The position numbers and the translations under genes are program-made. Positions 48,476 through 58,936 of a DNA stretch of 64,000 bases are shown here, piece after piece. The notes under the pieces are model-generated. The model saw nothing but the letters and a program-made list of their open reading frames with translations. It was not told the DNA's origin and ran no database searches. The DNA lies in the NCBI RefSeq assembly GCF_004345605.1, contig NZ_SLVY01000009.1:163276-227275 (forward strand), in the 5' to 3' direction. Source of the stretch: Rhodococcus sp. SMB37 (lineage in GTDB: Bacteria > Actinomycetota > Actinomycetes > Mycobacteriales > Mycobacteriaceae). The stretch's first letter is position 1. The number at the start of each line of letters is the position of its first letter.

Positions 48476-48940
48476 TCAGGACTTTAGCGCGGCGAGCGCC
48501 CGGACCCAAGCCTGCTGGTCACGGGGCTCTCCGGGCCCGTTCTCCTCCGCGAACTGCACGACGCCGGCCTTGTCGATCACAAACGTTCCGCGGTTCGCGA
48601 AGCCGAGCTTGTCGTTGAACACGCCGTAGGCCTGAGCCACCTCACCGTGCGGCCAGAAATCCGACAACAGCGGGAAGGTGTAACCCTGCTCTGCAGACCA
48701 GATCTTGTGGGTCGGGGACGCGCCCACCGAGACGGCGAGGATCGCGGTGTCGTCGTTCTCGAAGGTCGGCAGGTCGTCGCGCACGGCACACAACTCGCCC
48801 TGGCACACGCCCGTGAACGCGAGCGGGTAGAACACCAGCAGGACGTTCTTGGCGCCGCGGAAGCTCGACAGTGTGACTTCCTGGTTGTTCTGGTCCTTCA
48901 GGGTGAAATCAGGCGCTTCGGCGCCCACGTCGATCGCCAT
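48476..48940 (-). CDS. ahpE: Peroxiredoxin AhpE (one-Cys)
   Basis: The 154-residue protein has the peroxiredoxin fold with FYPLAFTGVCQGELC (peroxidatic Cys near 46, Thr three residues before) and VLLVFYP. Length and synteny with DUF3052 and aceE match mycobacterial ahpE (Rv2238c). It reduces peroxides and peroxynitrite in the cytoplasm, with mycothiol/mycoredoxin as likely reductant. Confidence 0.9.
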   Translation of the reverse strand: MAIDVGAEAPDFTLKDQNNQEVTLSSFRGAKNVLLVFYPLAFTGVCQGELCAVRDDLPTFENDDTAILAVSVGASPTHKIWSAEQGYTFPLLSDFWPHGEVAQAYGVFNDKLGFANRGTFVIDKAGVVQFAEENGPGEPRDQQAWVRALAALKS

Positions 48941-48976
48941 CGGTAATGGTGTCCTTCATTCGGAGGAAGTGGCGGC

Positions 48977-49399
48977 TCAGCGTCGGGGACGGCCGGCCTT
49001 CGGCTGCACCAGTCGGCTGCCGATCCAGTCGCCGAGGTTGGTCGCCGACGTCTGGGTCAGGCCTGCGGTGGTCGCCGATTCGGCGATCTCACTGGGCTCG
49101 ACGTGGTCGGGGCGACCGGTCTTGGGGGTCAGCACCCACACGACACCGTCCTCGGCGAGGGGGCTCACGACATCCATCAAGGTGTCCACGAGATCACCGT
49201 CGCTCTCCCGCCACCACAACAGCACGGTGTCGACGACCTCGTCGGAGTCCTCGTCGAGCAACTCTGTGCCGGTGACCTCCTCGATCGCAGCACGCAACTC
49301 GTCGTCGGTGTCCTCGTCCCAGCCGAGTTCTTGCACCACGTGGTCGTGCTTGATACCGAGCTTCGAAACGTAGTTCTTGGCATCCGCCGCGGCGACCAC
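48977..49399 (-). CDS. DUF3052 protein
   Basis: GTG 49399 has AGGAGG upstream. The 140-residue acidic protein ([42 protein letters not shown]) matches the conserved actinobacterial DUF3052 family (Rv2239c position). It is divergent from aceE. Function unknown. Confidence 0.85.
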   Translation of the reverse strand: MVAAADAKNYVSKLGIKHDHVVQELGWDEDTDDELRAAIEEVTGTELLDEDSDEVVDTVLLWWRESDGDLVDTLMDVVSPLAEDGVVWVLTPKTGRPDHVEPSEIAESATTAGLTQTSATNLGDWIGSRLVQPKAGRPRR

Positions 49400-49591
49400 G
49401 GTGGTTCCTCCTCAAGTTTGTGGCCGCGGAGGGTTCCGCGCACCGGTGTGACGTGCGATTGATCAAAGCGAACATGGTCGGGCGCCTGAGCGCAACCCGA
49501 AACGCTGGGATTCCCAGGAGAATCTTCCGGATTTCCCAGAGAATCCTCGTGATCGACGCTACGCGCACCCCCCGAAGGGGGTCCACTCGGC

Positions 49592-49621
49592 CGCGGTCCG
49601 GGCCCGAACTGCCGGACCGCG
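49592..49621. repeat. 10-bp inverted repeat upstream of aceE
   Basis: CGCGGTCCGG (49592-49601) pairs with CCGGACCGCG (49612-49621). It lies in the 356-nt gap 49400-49755, which otherwise shows a CACCCCCCGAAGGGGGT hairpin near 49566 and no gene. It may be a 5'-UTR structure or regulator site for aceE. Confidence 0.5.
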
Positions 49622-49755
49622 TCGTGCTCGATCCTGCCCGATGGGGGAAGATGAGGGGTGCATCATGTTCAGATGTCGATGAGTTGGCCCCCACAAGGGC
49701 CGGCCTACGGAGTGGGCGCTACACCTGCGCGCCCCACCACGATGAGGAGCTGACG

Positions 49756-52626
49756 TTGACAGACCTGATCCACGGACCCGACTCCCGAGCGAACGCCGCC
49801 ACACCCGGCGTTTCGGGTACGGGCCCCTCGACCGACACCCCAGCCCCCGCGACGGGCAACCGGGTTCGGGTCATCCGCGAGGGCGTGGCTTCATACCTGC
49901 CGGACATCGATCCGGCGGAAACCTCCGAATGGCTCGAGTCCTTCGACGGAATGCTCGAAGCTGCCGGACCTTCCCGAGCCCGCTACCTGATGTTGCGCAT
50001 GCTCGAGCGCGCCGGCGAGCGCCACGTGTCGATTCCGGCATTGACCTCGACCGACTACGTCAACACCATTCCCACCGAGAGCGAACCATGGTTCCCCGGT
50101 GACGAAGAGGTCGAGCGCCGCTTCCGCGCCTATATCCGCTGGAACGCCGCGATCATGGTGACCCGCGCACAGCGCCCCGGCATCGGCGTCGGTGGCCACA
50201 TCTCCACCTACGCCTCGTCCGCCGCCCTGTACGAAGTCGGTTTCAACCACTTCTTCCGCGGCAAGGACCACCCCGGTGGTGGCGACCAGGTCTTCATCCA
50301 GGGACACGCCTCGCCCGGTATCTACGCGCGCGCCTTCCTCGAAGGCCGAATCCCCGCCGAGCAGCTCGACGGTTTCCGTCAGGAGCACAGCCACCTGGCC
50401 AAGGGCGGAGCCCTGCCTTCGTACCCCCACCCCCGACTACTCCCCGACTTCTGGGAGTTTCCGACGGTGTCGATGGGCCTCGGCCCGATGAACGCCATCT
50501 ACCAGGCACGTTTCAACCATTATCTGGAAGATCGCGGCATCAAGGACACCTCGCAGCAACATGTGTGGGCCTTCCTCGGCGACGGCGAGATGGACGAACC
50601 CGAATCGCGCGGCCTCGCACATGTCGCCGCGACCGAGGGCCTCGACAACCTCACGTTCGTCGTCAACTGCAACCTGCAGCGTCTCGACGGCCCGGTTCGC
50701 GGTAACGGCAAGATCATCCAGGAACTGGAGTCGTTCTTCCGCGGCGCCGGCTGGAACGTCATCAAGGTCGTGTGGGGACGCGAGTGGGATTCGCTGCTGC
50801 ACGCCGACAAGGACGGCGCGCTCGTCAACCTGATGAACGTCACCCCGGACGGCGACTACCAGACCTACAAGGCCAACGACGGCGCATTCGTCCGCGAGCA
50901 CTTCTTCGGGCGCGACCCGCGCACCAAGGAACTGGTCAAGCACCTCAGTGACCAGCAGATCTGGAATCTCAAGCGCGGTGGGCACGATTACCGCAAGATC
51001 CACGCCGCGTACAAGGCCGCGATGGAGCACAAGGGCCAGCCGACGGTCATCCTCGCCCACACCATCAAGGGCTACACGCTCGGTAAGCACTTCGAGGGCC
51101 GCAACGCGACCCACCAGATGAAGAAGCTCACCCTCGAAGATCTCAAGTACTTCCGCGACGTCCAGCGCATTCCGATCTCCGACGCGGAGCTCGAGAAGGA
51201 CCCGAAGGCGCCGCCGTACTACCACCCCGGCTTCGACGCACCCGAGATCCAGTACATGCTCGAGCGTCGCCGGAATCTCGGCGGGTTCCTCCCCGAGCGC
51301 CGCACGAAGGCGGCGCCGCTGAAGCTGCCCGAGGAGAAGACGTACGACGCGGTCCGCAAGGGCTCGGGCAAGCAGGAGGTCGCCACCACGATGGCGGTCG
51401 TGCGCGTGCTCAAGGAGCTGCTCCGCGACAAGGAGATCGGCAAGCGCATCGTGCCGATCATCCCGGACGAGGCCCGCACGTTCGGTATGGACTCGTGGTT
51501 CCCGTCGCTGAAGATCTACAACCGCAACGGCCAGCTGTACACCTCGGTGGACGCAGAACTCATGCTCGCCTACAAGGAGAGCGAGATCGGTCAGATCCTG
51601 CACGAGGGAATCAACGAGGCCGGTTCGACGGCGTCGTTCACCGCTGTCGGTACTTCGTACGCGACCCACGGCGAACCGATGATCCCGGTGTACATCTTCT
51701 ACTCGATGTTCGGCTTCCAGCGCACCGGCGACGGCCTGTGGGCCGCGGCCGATCAGATGGCGCGCGGTTTCGTGCTCGGCGCCACCGCCGGACGCACCAC
51801 CCTGACCGGTGAAGGCCTGCAGCACGCCGACGGACACTCGCTGCTTCTCGCCTCCACCAACCCTGCGGCCGTGACCTACGACCCGGCGTTCTCGTACGAG
51901 ATCGCCCACATCGTGCGCGACGGTCTGCGTCGCATGTACGGCGGCACGAAGGCCGCGGACGGGACGCTCGAGCCGGGCTTCGGCGGGGAGAACATCTTCT
52001 ACTACATCACCATCTACAACGAGCCGTACACACAGCCGGCAGAGCCCGAGAACCTCGATATCGACGGCCTGCTCAAGGGCATCTACCTCTACCAGCGCGG
52101 TGCAGCGTCGGGCCCGAAGGCGCAGATCCTCACCTCGGGCGTGATCATGCCCGAGGCGCTGCGCGCCCAGCAGATGCTCGCCGACGAGTGGGGTGTCTCG
52201 GCAGACGTGTGGTCGGTGACCTCGTGGGGTGAGCTCCGCCGTGAAGGTGTCGAGTGCGACCGTCAGGCCCTGCTCAACCCCGGCCAGGATCCCGCAGTCC
52301 CGTACGTGCAGCGAGTGCTCAACGACGCGGCGGGCCCGTTCGTGGCAGTGTCCGACTGGATGCGTGCGGTGCCCGACCAGATCCGCCAGTGGGTGCCGGG
52401 CGACTACACCGTGCTCGGGGCCGACGGGTTCGGGTTCTCCGATACCCGACCTGCAGCGCGTCGTGTGTTCAACATCGACGCAGAGTCGACGGTCGTCGCT
52501 GTATTGGCAGCGCTCGGCCGTGAGGGTGCGATCGACCCGGCTCGCGCGGTCGAGGCGGCCGCGAAGTACCGGATCGACGATGTCACGGCCGCTGCCGCGC
52601 CGACCTCGGATCCGGGCGTCGCCTGA
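49756..52626 (+). CDS. aceE: Pyruvate dehydrogenase E1 component (homodimeric)
   Basis: TTG 49756 has GAGGAG 7 nt upstream and gives 956 residues, near the family length; the frame is open upstream without signals. The thiamine diphosphate motif [10 protein letters not shown]...[12 protein letters not shown] is at about 275-320, and the central and C-terminal transketolase domains follow ([11 protein letters not shown]). It decarboxylates pyruvate and passes the acetyl group to E2, making acetyl-CoA for the cycle and for lipid synthesis encoded next door. Confidence 0.95.
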   Translation: MTDLIHGPDSRANAATPGVSGTGPSTDTPAPATGNRVRVIREGVASYLPDIDPAETSEWLESFDGMLEAAGPSRARYLMLRMLERAGERHVSIPALTSTDYVNTIPTESEPWFPGDEEVERRFRAYIRWNAAIMVTRAQRPGIGVGGHISTYASSAALYEVGFNHFFRGKDHPGGGDQVFIQGHASPGIYARAFLEGRIPAEQLDGFRQEHSHLAKGGALPSYPHPRLLPDFWEFPTVSMGLGPMNAIYQARFNHYLEDRGIKDTSQQHVWAFLGDGEMDEPESRGLAHVAATEGLDNLTFVVNCNLQRLDGPVRGNGKIIQELESFFRGAGWNVIKVVWGREWDSLLHADKDGALVNLMNVTPDGDYQTYKANDGAFVREHFFGRDPRTKELVKHLSDQQIWNLKRGGHDYRKIHAAYKAAMEHKGQPTVILAHTIKGYTLGKHFEGRNATHQMKKLTLEDLKYFRDVQRIPISDAELEKDPKAPPYYHPGFDAPEIQYMLERRRNLGGFLPERRTKAAPLKLPEEKTYDAVRKGSGKQEVATTMAVVRVLKELLRDKEIGKRIVPIIPDEARTFGMDSWFPSLKIYNRNGQLYTSVDAELMLAYKESEIGQILHEGINEAGSTASFTAVGTSYATHGEPMIPVYIFYSMFGFQRTGDGLWAAADQMARGFVLGATAGRTTLTGEGLQHADGHSLLLASTNPAAVTYDPAFSYEIAHIVRDGLRRMYGGTKAADGTLEPGFGGENIFYYITIYNEPYTQPAEPENLDIDGLLKGIYLYQRGAASGPKAQILTSGVIMPEALRAQQMLADEWGVSADVWSVTSWGELRREGVECDRQALLNPGQDPAVPYVQRVLNDAAGPFVAVSDWMRAVPDQIRQWVPGDYTVLGADGFGFSDTRPAARRVFNIDAESTVVAVLAALGREGAIDPARAVEAAAKYRIDDVTAAAAPTSDPGVA

Positions 52627-52660
52627 CCTTCACGTGTGTGCGCTCATCTCGAGCATCGGT

Positions 52661-52691
52661 GAACCTACCCGGGCCCCGTCCGGGTAGGTTC
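52661..52691 (+). terminator. Hairpin after aceE
   Basis: GAACCTACCCGG (52661-52672) pairs perfectly with CCGGGTAGGTTC (52680-52691), followed by TTC. It ends 5 nt before the mabR ATG, so mabR likely has its own promoter or is partly read through. Confidence 0.75.
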
Positions 52692-52696
52692 TTCGC

Positions 52697-54010
52697 ATGG
52701 TCGACGAGCCGGAACCGCGCCGGGTGATGCGCGCACCGCGTGCTCCCGCGGGACGCCCGATACCCCCGCAACGCCCGGAACACGCACCATTGCCCGATGC
52801 TCTGTTGCGGCGCGTCAAGCAGTTCTCGGGGCGCATGTCCACCGAGGCCGTCCACGTCATGCAGGAGCAGTTGCCGTTCTTCGCGGACCTCGATGCGTCG
52901 CAGCGTTCGAACGTTCAGCTGATCATCCAGACCTCGGTGGTCGATTTCCTCGAATGGGTACGCAATCCCGACAGCGACATCACCTTCAGCCTCGAGGCCT
53001 TCCAGGCGATTCCGCAGGATCTGGCACGCAGGCTCACCTTCCGTCAGACCGTCGACATGGTCCGCGCGGCGATGGAGTTCTTCGAACAGTGGCTGCCTGC
53101 CTTGGCCCGCAACGAGGAACAGCTGATCGCGCTGACCGAGGCGATCCTCCGGTACGGCCGTGAACTGGGTTTCGCGGCCGCGTCGGTGTACGCGAGCGCT
53201 GCGGAGTCGCGGGGCGCCTGGGACACCCGACTCGAGGCGCTGGTGGTCGACGCCGTCGTCCGGGGCGACACGGGGTCCGACATGCAGTCCCGTGCCGCGA
53301 CCCTCAACTGGGATGCGACCGCCCCGGCCACCGTGCTCATCGGCTCTCCCCCGCCCGAGGAGGGCGTGTCCGCAGTGACGACAGTGCACACGATCGCCCG
53401 CGCACACGGTCGCGCAGCACTGGCGGTCGTACAGGGCGAACATCTCGTGATGGTGGTCAGCGGGGAGCTCCACGGCAGCCCCGACGCCGTCGCATTCCGG
53501 GACGAGCTCATGTACAGCTTCTCGAACGATCCCGTCGTCATCGGCCCGACCACTCCGACGCTCGCGTCGGCACACGCGTCGGCGGTCGAGGCGATGGCGG
53601 GAATGGAGGCCGTCGTCGGCTGGCCGGGCGCACCCCGTCCAGTGCACGCGACCGAACTGCTACCCGAACGTGCGCTGCTGGGCGACCCGGGAGCGATCAC
53701 CGCGCTCGAAGACGACGTCGTGGCCCCGCTCGCCGCCGCCGGTTCGGCCCTCTCCGACACATTGGACGCATACCTCGACAGTGGCGGTGCTGTCGAGTCC
53801 TGCTCCCGAAAGCTGTTTGTTCATCCAAATACCGTCCGGTACAGGTTGAGGCGAATCACCGAAGTAACGGGTCGGGACCCGACAAATCCGCGTGATGCGT
53901 ACGTGCTCCGAATCGCAGCAACCGTGGGTCGTCTGGCACAAAGTCATAACGAACTGAGATCCCCCACACCACCAGTCACTCGATTCACAATTCGCGAACA
54001 GGACACGTAA
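52697..54010 (+). CDS. mabR: PucR-type regulator MabR
   Basis: The 437-residue protein is in the Rv2242 (MabR) position between aceE and fabD. The C-terminal HTH is LDAYLDSGGAVESCSRKLFVHPNTVRYRLRRI (about 358-390), typical of PucR/CdaR regulators. In mycobacteria MabR binds upstream of fabD and controls FAS-II. ATG 52697 sits right after a terminator with no ribosome-binding site; a later start is possible. Confidence 0.85.
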   Translation: MVDEPEPRRVMRAPRAPAGRPIPPQRPEHAPLPDALLRRVKQFSGRMSTEAVHVMQEQLPFFADLDASQRSNVQLIIQTSVVDFLEWVRNPDSDITFSLEAFQAIPQDLARRLTFRQTVDMVRAAMEFFEQWLPALARNEEQLIALTEAILRYGRELGFAAASVYASAAESRGAWDTRLEALVVDAVVRGDTGSDMQSRAATLNWDATAPATVLIGSPPPEEGVSAVTTVHTIARAHGRAALAVVQGEHLVMVVSGELHGSPDAVAFRDELMYSFSNDPVVIGPTTPTLASAHASAVEAMAGMEAVVGWPGAPRPVHATELLPERALLGDPGAITALEDDVVAPLAAAGSALSDTLDAYLDSGGAVESCSRKLFVHPNTVRYRLRRITEVTGRDPTNPRDAYVLRIAATVGRLAQSHNELRSPTPPVTRFTIREQDT

Positions 54011-54018
54011 CGGTTACG
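54006..54018. repeat. 13-nt palindrome at the end of mabR
   Basis: CGTAAC-G-GTTACG is a perfect palindrome overlapping the mabR stop. It may be a second regulator-binding site for the fabD promoter. Short, so chance is possible. Confidence 0.4.
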
Positions 54019-54051
54019 GGCGAGCGTCCGATGGAGAACGCCGACGTGGGA

Positions 54052-54072
54052 ATTTGTAGGAACCCTACAAAT
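54052..54072. promoter_or_regulatory. MabR operator upstream of fabD
   Basis: ATTTGTAGG-AAC-CCTACAAAT is a perfect 9-bp inverted repeat. It fits the TTTTGT-N9-ACAAAA operator I recall for mycobacterial MabR at TTTGT-N9-ACAAA. It lies 67 nt before the fabD start. Confidence 0.75.
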
Positions 54073-54138
54073 CCTGCTCCCACCTTTCATTCCCACCGAC
54101 ATCTCGGAGGAGTGCCTTCAGGGTGTTCTCTGATCATC

Positions 54139-55056
54139 GTGATTTCGCTGCTTTCCCCCGGTCAGGGGTCTCAGACACCAGGAATGCTGGCTCCGTGGTT
54201 GGAGCAGGCCGGTGCTCGCGATCGAATCGAGCTCTGGTCGAAGGCGTCGGGGCTCGACCTCGAACGTCTCGGCACCACCGCTACCGCCGAGGAGATCACC
54301 GATACCGCCGTAACCCAACCGCTCGTCGTCGCGACCGCGCTCCTGGCGTTCGAGACACTCGAAGCACGTGGCCTGATCGCCGCGGACACGATCTCTGCCG
54401 GCCATTCGGTCGGTGAACTCGCCGCCGCCGCCGCCGCAGGCGTCATCACCACCGACGAGGCCGTTTCTCTCGCTGCGATCCGCGGCGCGGAGATGGCCAA
54501 GGCATGCGCTCTCGAACCCACTGGGATGTCCGCCGTCCTCGGCGGCGCCGAAGACGAGGTGCTCGCCCGTCTCGAAGAACTCGACCTGACACCCGCCAAC
54601 ATGAACGCGGCGGGCCAGATCGTCGCTGCAGGACGCCTCGACGCCCTCGAGGAACTCGCAGCGAACCCGCCCGCGAAGGCACGTGTCCGGTCGCTCCCTG
54701 TGGCCGGTGCCTTCCACACCCGTTTCATGGCTCCCGCGCAGGACGCCGTCACCGCCGCAGCGGCGAAGATCACACCTAGTGATCCGAAGCGTCCACTGCT
54801 GTCCAACTTCGACGGTGCACTCGCCACTTCCGGAACAGATGCACTCGACCGGATCGCAGCCCAGGTCACCCGACCTGTTCGCTGGGATCTGTGCACCGCG
54901 TACCTGAAGTCCGCTCAGGTTTCGGCCGTGGTGGAATTGCCGCCTGCGGGAACACTGGTGGGTATCGCCAAGCGCGAGATGCGCGGCACCCCCAACACCG
55001 CGCTGAAGACCCCTGCGGACATCGACACATTGGCCGAAACACTGGTTCTCGGTTAG
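54139..55056 (+). CDS. fabD: Malonyl-CoA:ACP transacylase
   Basis: GTG 54139 (ISLLSPGQGSQTPGML) matches the usual FabD N-terminus; GTG 54112 is too close to its GGAGGA. The 305-residue protein has the catalytic Ser in GHSVGE (about 90-95) and His in AFHTRFM. It moves malonyl from CoA to AcpM to feed FAS-II elongation. Confidence 0.9.
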   Translation: MISLLSPGQGSQTPGMLAPWLEQAGARDRIELWSKASGLDLERLGTTATAEEITDTAVTQPLVVATALLAFETLEARGLIAADTISAGHSVGELAAAAAAGVITTDEAVSLAAIRGAEMAKACALEPTGMSAVLGGAEDEVLARLEELDLTPANMNAAGQIVAAGRLDALEELAANPPAKARVRSLPVAGAFHTRFMAPAQDAVTAAAAKITPSDPKRPLLSNFDGALATSGTDALDRIAAQVTRPVRWDLCTAYLKSAQVSAVVELPPAGTLVGIAKREMRGTPNTALKTPADIDTLAETLVLG

Positions 55057-55198
55057 GTTGCTGCGCGCGCCGTGCGCACAGCACGGGCACCTCAAGAACT
55101 CCGGGACATCCCGGGCACCGGCACGGACATCCGTACGGACCGGTTTCACACGACACCGTCGACAACACGGTCGACAAACCCAAGAAGGGAGCCACGAA

Positions 55199-55477
55199 GT
55201 GGCCGCCACCCAGGAAGAAATCATCACCGGTCTCGCGGAGATCATCGAAGAGGTCACCGGTATTGAGCCCTCCGAGGTGACCATCGAGAAGTCCTTCGTG
55301 GACGATCTCGACATCGACTCGCTCTCCATGGTCGAGATCGCCGTTCAGACCGAGGACAAGTACGGCGTGAAGATCCCCGACGAGGATCTCGCCGGCCTGC
55401 GCACCGTCGGTGACGCTGTCTCGTACATCCAGAAGCTCGAGGCCGAGGGCGTTCAGGCCACCAACGACGGCGAATGA
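55199..55477 (+). CDS. acpM: Meromycolate extension acyl carrier protein
   Basis: GTG 55199 has AGGGAG 8 nt upstream. The 92-residue acidic protein has the phosphopantetheine site [10 protein letters not shown] (Ser near 41) and a C-terminal extension ([12 protein letters not shown]) like AcpM. Its stop overlaps the kasA start by 4 nt. Confidence 0.9.
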   Translation: MAATQEEIITGLAEIIEEVTGIEPSEVTIEKSFVDDLDIDSLSMVEIAVQTEDKYGVKIPDEDLAGLRTVGDAVSYIQKLEAEGVQATNDGE

Positions 55478-56727
55478 GCACTGCCGTGACCTCCCCTTCT
55501 CCTCGGACACTACGAAACGTCGTCGTCACGGCTCTCGCGACCACGACGTCGATCGCGGGTGATGTGGATGCCACATGGAAGGGGCTCCTCGCCGGCGAGA
55601 GCGGGATCGGCACGCTCAGTGGGTTCGTCGACGACTACGACCTTCCCGTCCGCATCGGCGGCACGCTGAAGGTCGACCCCGACGAGTCACTGTCGCGGGT
55701 CGAGATCCGGCGGATGAGTTTCGTCGAACGGCTCGCGCTGACCCTGTCCCGCACGGCGTGGTCGAATGCCGGTAGCCCGGAGGTCGACCAGGACCGCCTC
55801 GGTGTCGTGATCGGCACCGGCCTCGGTGGCGGCGATGCCCTCATCGACGCCGTCGACAAGCTACGCGACGGCGGATACCGCAAGGTATCGCCGTTCGTGG
55901 TGCAGATGGTCATGCCCAACGGACCTTCTGCCACGGTGGGTCTCGAACTCGGTGCTCGTGCGGGAGTCCTGACTCCCGTCTCGGCGTGTTCGTCGGGATC
56001 CGAGGCCATCGCGAACGCCCACCGGATGATCGCCATGGGCGACGCAGACATCGTCGTCACCGGCGGTGTCGAGGGACGACTCGATGCGGTTGCCACCGCC
56101 AGCTTCGCGATGATGCGCGCGCTGAGCACCCGCAACGACGACCCCCAGGGCGCCTCCCGCCCCTTCGACAAGGACCGCGACGGATTCGTCTTCGGCGAAG
56201 CCGGCGCACTGATGGTCCTCGAGTCGGAGGAGCACGCCAAGGCACGTGGCGCGACGATTCACGCTCGCGTCCTCGGCTCCGGCATCACGTCGGACGGGTT
56301 CCACATCGTGGCGCCCGATCCGGAAGGTACGGGCGCAGCCCGTGCGATGACCCGGGCAATCGAGTCCGCCGGGTTGTCCAAGTCCGACATCGGGCACGTC
56401 AATGCTCACGCGACGTCCACCCCGATCGGAGACATCGCCGAGGCCAAGGCCATCGGCGCAGCGGTGGGAAATCACGCCGCGATCTACGCACCGAAGTCCG
56501 CACTCGGTCATTCGATCGGCGCTGTCGGTGCACTCGAGGCAGTACTCACGGTCCTGGCACTGCGTGACGGAGTCATTCCTCCCACGCTGAACCTCGAGAA
56601 CCAGGATCCAGATATCGACCTGGATGTGGTGCACGGGGAACCGCGCTACGGACAGATCGATTTCGCGTTGAACAACTCGTTCGGTTTCGGTGGGCACAAC
56701 GTCGCCATCGCGTTCGGCCGGGCCTGA
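55474..56727 (+). CDS. kasA: Beta-ketoacyl-ACP synthase KasA
   Basis: ATG 55474 overlaps the acpM stop. The 417-residue protein has the KAS I/II triad: Cys in SACSSGSEA (about 171), His in NAHATST (about 311) and His in ALGHSIGA (about 345). It condenses malonyl-AcpM with growing chains for mycolate precursors. The kasB copy found after kasA in M. tuberculosis is absent here. Confidence 0.9.
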   Translation: MSTAVTSPSPRTLRNVVVTALATTTSIAGDVDATWKGLLAGESGIGTLSGFVDDYDLPVRIGGTLKVDPDESLSRVEIRRMSFVERLALTLSRTAWSNAGSPEVDQDRLGVVIGTGLGGGDALIDAVDKLRDGGYRKVSPFVVQMVMPNGPSATVGLELGARAGVLTPVSACSSGSEAIANAHRMIAMGDADIVVTGGVEGRLDAVATASFAMMRALSTRNDDPQGASRPFDKDRDGFVFGEAGALMVLESEEHAKARGATIHARVLGSGITSDGFHIVAPDPEGTGAARAMTRAIESAGLSKSDIGHVNAHATSTPIGDIAEAKAIGAAVGNHAAIYAPKSALGHSIGAVGALEAVLTVLALRDGVIPPTLNLENQDPDIDLDVVHGEPRYGQIDFALNNSFGFGGHNVAIAFGRA

Positions 56728-56750
56728 CCCGACCGGCATACGCCGCGCAG

Positions 56751-56783
56751 GCGGTGGGGGTTCCGCTCTGGAACCTCCACCGC
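56751..56783. terminator. Stem-loop between kasA and accD6
   Basis: GCGGTGGGGGTTCC (56751-56764) pairs with GGAACCTCCACCGC (56770-56783) with one G-U. There is no U-tract, so it may attenuate or stabilise rather than end transcription. Confidence 0.55.
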
Positions 56784-56817
56784 ACCCACTCACCGCGTTT
56801 CGCCCGAGGAGCACCCG

Positions 56818-58251
56818 ATGACAATTCTGGATCCAGCCACCCAGCGTGACAGCGCAGTGGACCCCCGCGATCCGCTGGCCCGCCTCGAGAAGCTGTTCGA
56901 TCCGGGATCGGTGGAACTGCTCCACCCGCGCGACAACTCCGGCGTCCTCGCCGCAATCGGTCGCATCGACGGTGTGCGCACCGTCGCCTACTGTTCGGAC
57001 GCGACTGTCATGGGCGGTGCCATGGGTGTCGAGGGGTGCCGGCACATCGTCCACGCGATCGACACCGCGATCGACCACGAACATCCCATCGTCGGGCTGT
57101 TCCATTCCGGCGGAGCACGCCTCGCCGAAGGCGTCGAGGCGCTCCACGCAGTCGGCCTCGTCTTCGAAGCGATGGTCCGCGCATCGGGACACATCCCCCA
57201 GATTTCCGTCGTCCTCGGCTTCGCCGCGGGCGGCGCCGCGTACGGGCCTGCTCTCACCGACATCGTCATCATGGCTCCGGAAGGCCGCGTGTTCGTCACG
57301 GGCCCCGACGTGGTGCGGAGCGTCACCGGCGAACAGGTCGACATGGAGTCGCTCGGCGGACCGGACACCCACACCAAGAAGTCCGGTGTCGCGCACATTG
57401 CCGCACACGACCAGGAGGATGCGCTCCATCGCGCACGCCGCCTCGTGTCGATGCTCGCGGAGCAAGGCGAGTTCGATGTTGCTGCCGCCGAGCTCGGCGA
57501 CACCGACCTCCGTGCGCTGATGCCCGAGTCCGCGCGTCGCGCATACGACGTGCGGCCGATCGTCCACGAGCTACTCGACAATGTCGAAGGCGAATCGAGT
57601 TTCGAAGAACTCCAGGGCGGCTGGGCACGCAGCATCGTCACCGGCTTCGGACGCCTCGGCGGTCGAACCATCGGTGTCATCGCCAACAACCCGCTGCGCC
57701 TCGGCGGCTGCCTCAATTCCGAGAGCGCCGAGAAGTCGGCCCGGTTCGTACGCATGTGCAATGCATTCGGCGTGCCACTCGTCGTCGTTGTCGATGTTCC
57801 CGGATATCTGCCCGGCGTGAGCCAGGAGTGGGAGGGGGTCGTGCGGCGTGGAGCCAAACTTCTTCATGCCTTCGCAGAAGCCACGGTGCCGCGCGTGACG
57901 CTCGTGACCCGCAAGATCTACGGCGGCGCCTACATCGCCATGAACTCGCGTGCGCTGGGTGCGACCGCCGTGTTCGCGTGGCCTGAGTCGGAGGTCGCCG
58001 TCATGGGCGCGAAGGCCGCGGTGGGGATCCTGCACAAGAAGGCGCTCGCCGCCGCACCCGACGATGAGCGCGAGGCATTGCACGATCGTCTCGCGGCCGA
58101 GCACGAGGCGCTGGCCGGCGGAGTCGGCCGGGCGATGACCATCGGCGTGGTCGACGAGATGATCGAACCGTCGAAGACCCGCAGCACACTTGCGGCGGCC
58201 CTCGCGGCAGTACCGTCGCGCCGCGGCCGGCACAAGAACATCCCGCTCTAG
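56818..58251 (+). CDS. accD6: Acyl-CoA carboxylase beta subunit AccD6
   Basis: The 477-residue protein has the carboxyltransferase crotonase-like halves: FHSGGARLAEGVEAL and FAAGGAAYGPALTDI in the N half, VPGYLPGVSQEWEGVVRRGAKLLHAF and KIYGGAYIAMNS in the C half. It makes malonyl-CoA with an AccA3-type alpha subunit encoded elsewhere. The preceding GAGGAG is a good ribosome-binding site. Confidence 0.9.
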   Translation: MTILDPATQRDSAVDPRDPLARLEKLFDPGSVELLHPRDNSGVLAAIGRIDGVRTVAYCSDATVMGGAMGVEGCRHIVHAIDTAIDHEHPIVGLFHSGGARLAEGVEALHAVGLVFEAMVRASGHIPQISVVLGFAAGGAAYGPALTDIVIMAPEGRVFVTGPDVVRSVTGEQVDMESLGGPDTHTKKSGVAHIAAHDQEDALHRARRLVSMLAEQGEFDVAAAELGDTDLRALMPESARRAYDVRPIVHELLDNVEGESSFEELQGGWARSIVTGFGRLGGRTIGVIANNPLRLGGCLNSESAEKSARFVRMCNAFGVPLVVVVDVPGYLPGVSQEWEGVVRRGAKLLHAFAEATVPRVTLVTRKIYGGAYIAMNSRALGATAVFAWPESEVAVMGAKAAVGILHKKALAAAPDDEREALHDRLAAEHEALAGGVGRAMTIGVVDEMIEPSKTRSTLAAALAAVPSRRGRHKNIPL

Positions 58252-58260
58252 TCCCACGCG

Positions 58261-58302
58261 TGAAGTCGGGCCTGCCATCCGTAGATGGCAGGCCCGACTT
58301 CA
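58261..58302. terminator. Bidirectional terminator accD6/DUF3145
   Basis: A 19-bp stem (58261-58279 with 58284-58302) closes a CGTA loop between two convergent genes. Both strands end in short A/T runs. Confidence 0.85.
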
Positions 58303-58327
58303 TACGTGCATCGCTGACAAAGCTCGA

Positions 58328-58834
58328 TCAACCGACGTCGCGGCGAAGCCAGGTCACCTGCGCGCCGTCGTCTCCGCTCCGGTAGGGCTCGAGTTCGTCG
58401 TCCCATGCGGTGCCCAGACAGCGGTGGATCTCGCCTTCGACGTCGGCGGAGGCCAGTATCGTCCGCAGGCGCATCTCGCCGATCACGACATCGCCGTTCG
58501 CACTCGTATTGCCACGCCACAGCCCGAGCTGCGGCACGTGGCTGAACCGCTCACCGTCGACCCCTTCGCTCGGGTTCTCGGTCACCTCGAACCTGAGCAT
58601 CGGCCATACCCTCAGCGCTTCGACCAACCTCGCCGCGGTTCCGACGGGGCCGTTCCAATCCACCGAAGTGCGAAGGAGTCCTTCACCGGCGGGCTGCCCC
58701 GTCCACGTCAAATCGGGGCGGCTGTCCAGTGTGGACGCCAGCGCCCACTCGATGTGCGGACACACCGCAGCCGGCGACGAATGGACATAGACCACCCCGG
58801 TCGTCGCATCCGCGAACTGGTTCGATGCGCGCAT
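58328..58834 (-). CDS. DUF3145 protein
   Basis: The 168-residue protein (TTGVVYVHSSPAAVCPHIEWALAS, WLRRDVG at the end) matches the DUF3145 family conserved in actinobacteria, often next to FAS-II genes. Function unknown. Confidence 0.85.
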   Translation of the reverse strand: MRASNQFADATTGVVYVHSSPAAVCPHIEWALASTLDSRPDLTWTGQPAGEGLLRTSVDWNGPVGTAARLVEALRVWPMLRFEVTENPSEGVDGERFSHVPQLGLWRGNTSANGDVVIGEMRLRTILASADVEGEIHRCLGTAWDDELEPYRSGDDGAQVTWLRRDVG

Positions 58835-58936
58835 ACATTCACCTCCGATCAGACGAGGACGTCTTCCCCAACGACCTCTTCACAAAGGCGATGCAATGCA
58901 GCTATCCGATAGTGTGCCGGTGTTGCGCCTGTTTCG

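Noticed and set aside
50437..51909. 490-codon minus-strand frame
   Set aside because: Lies entirely within aceE, a well-conserved gene on the other strand.
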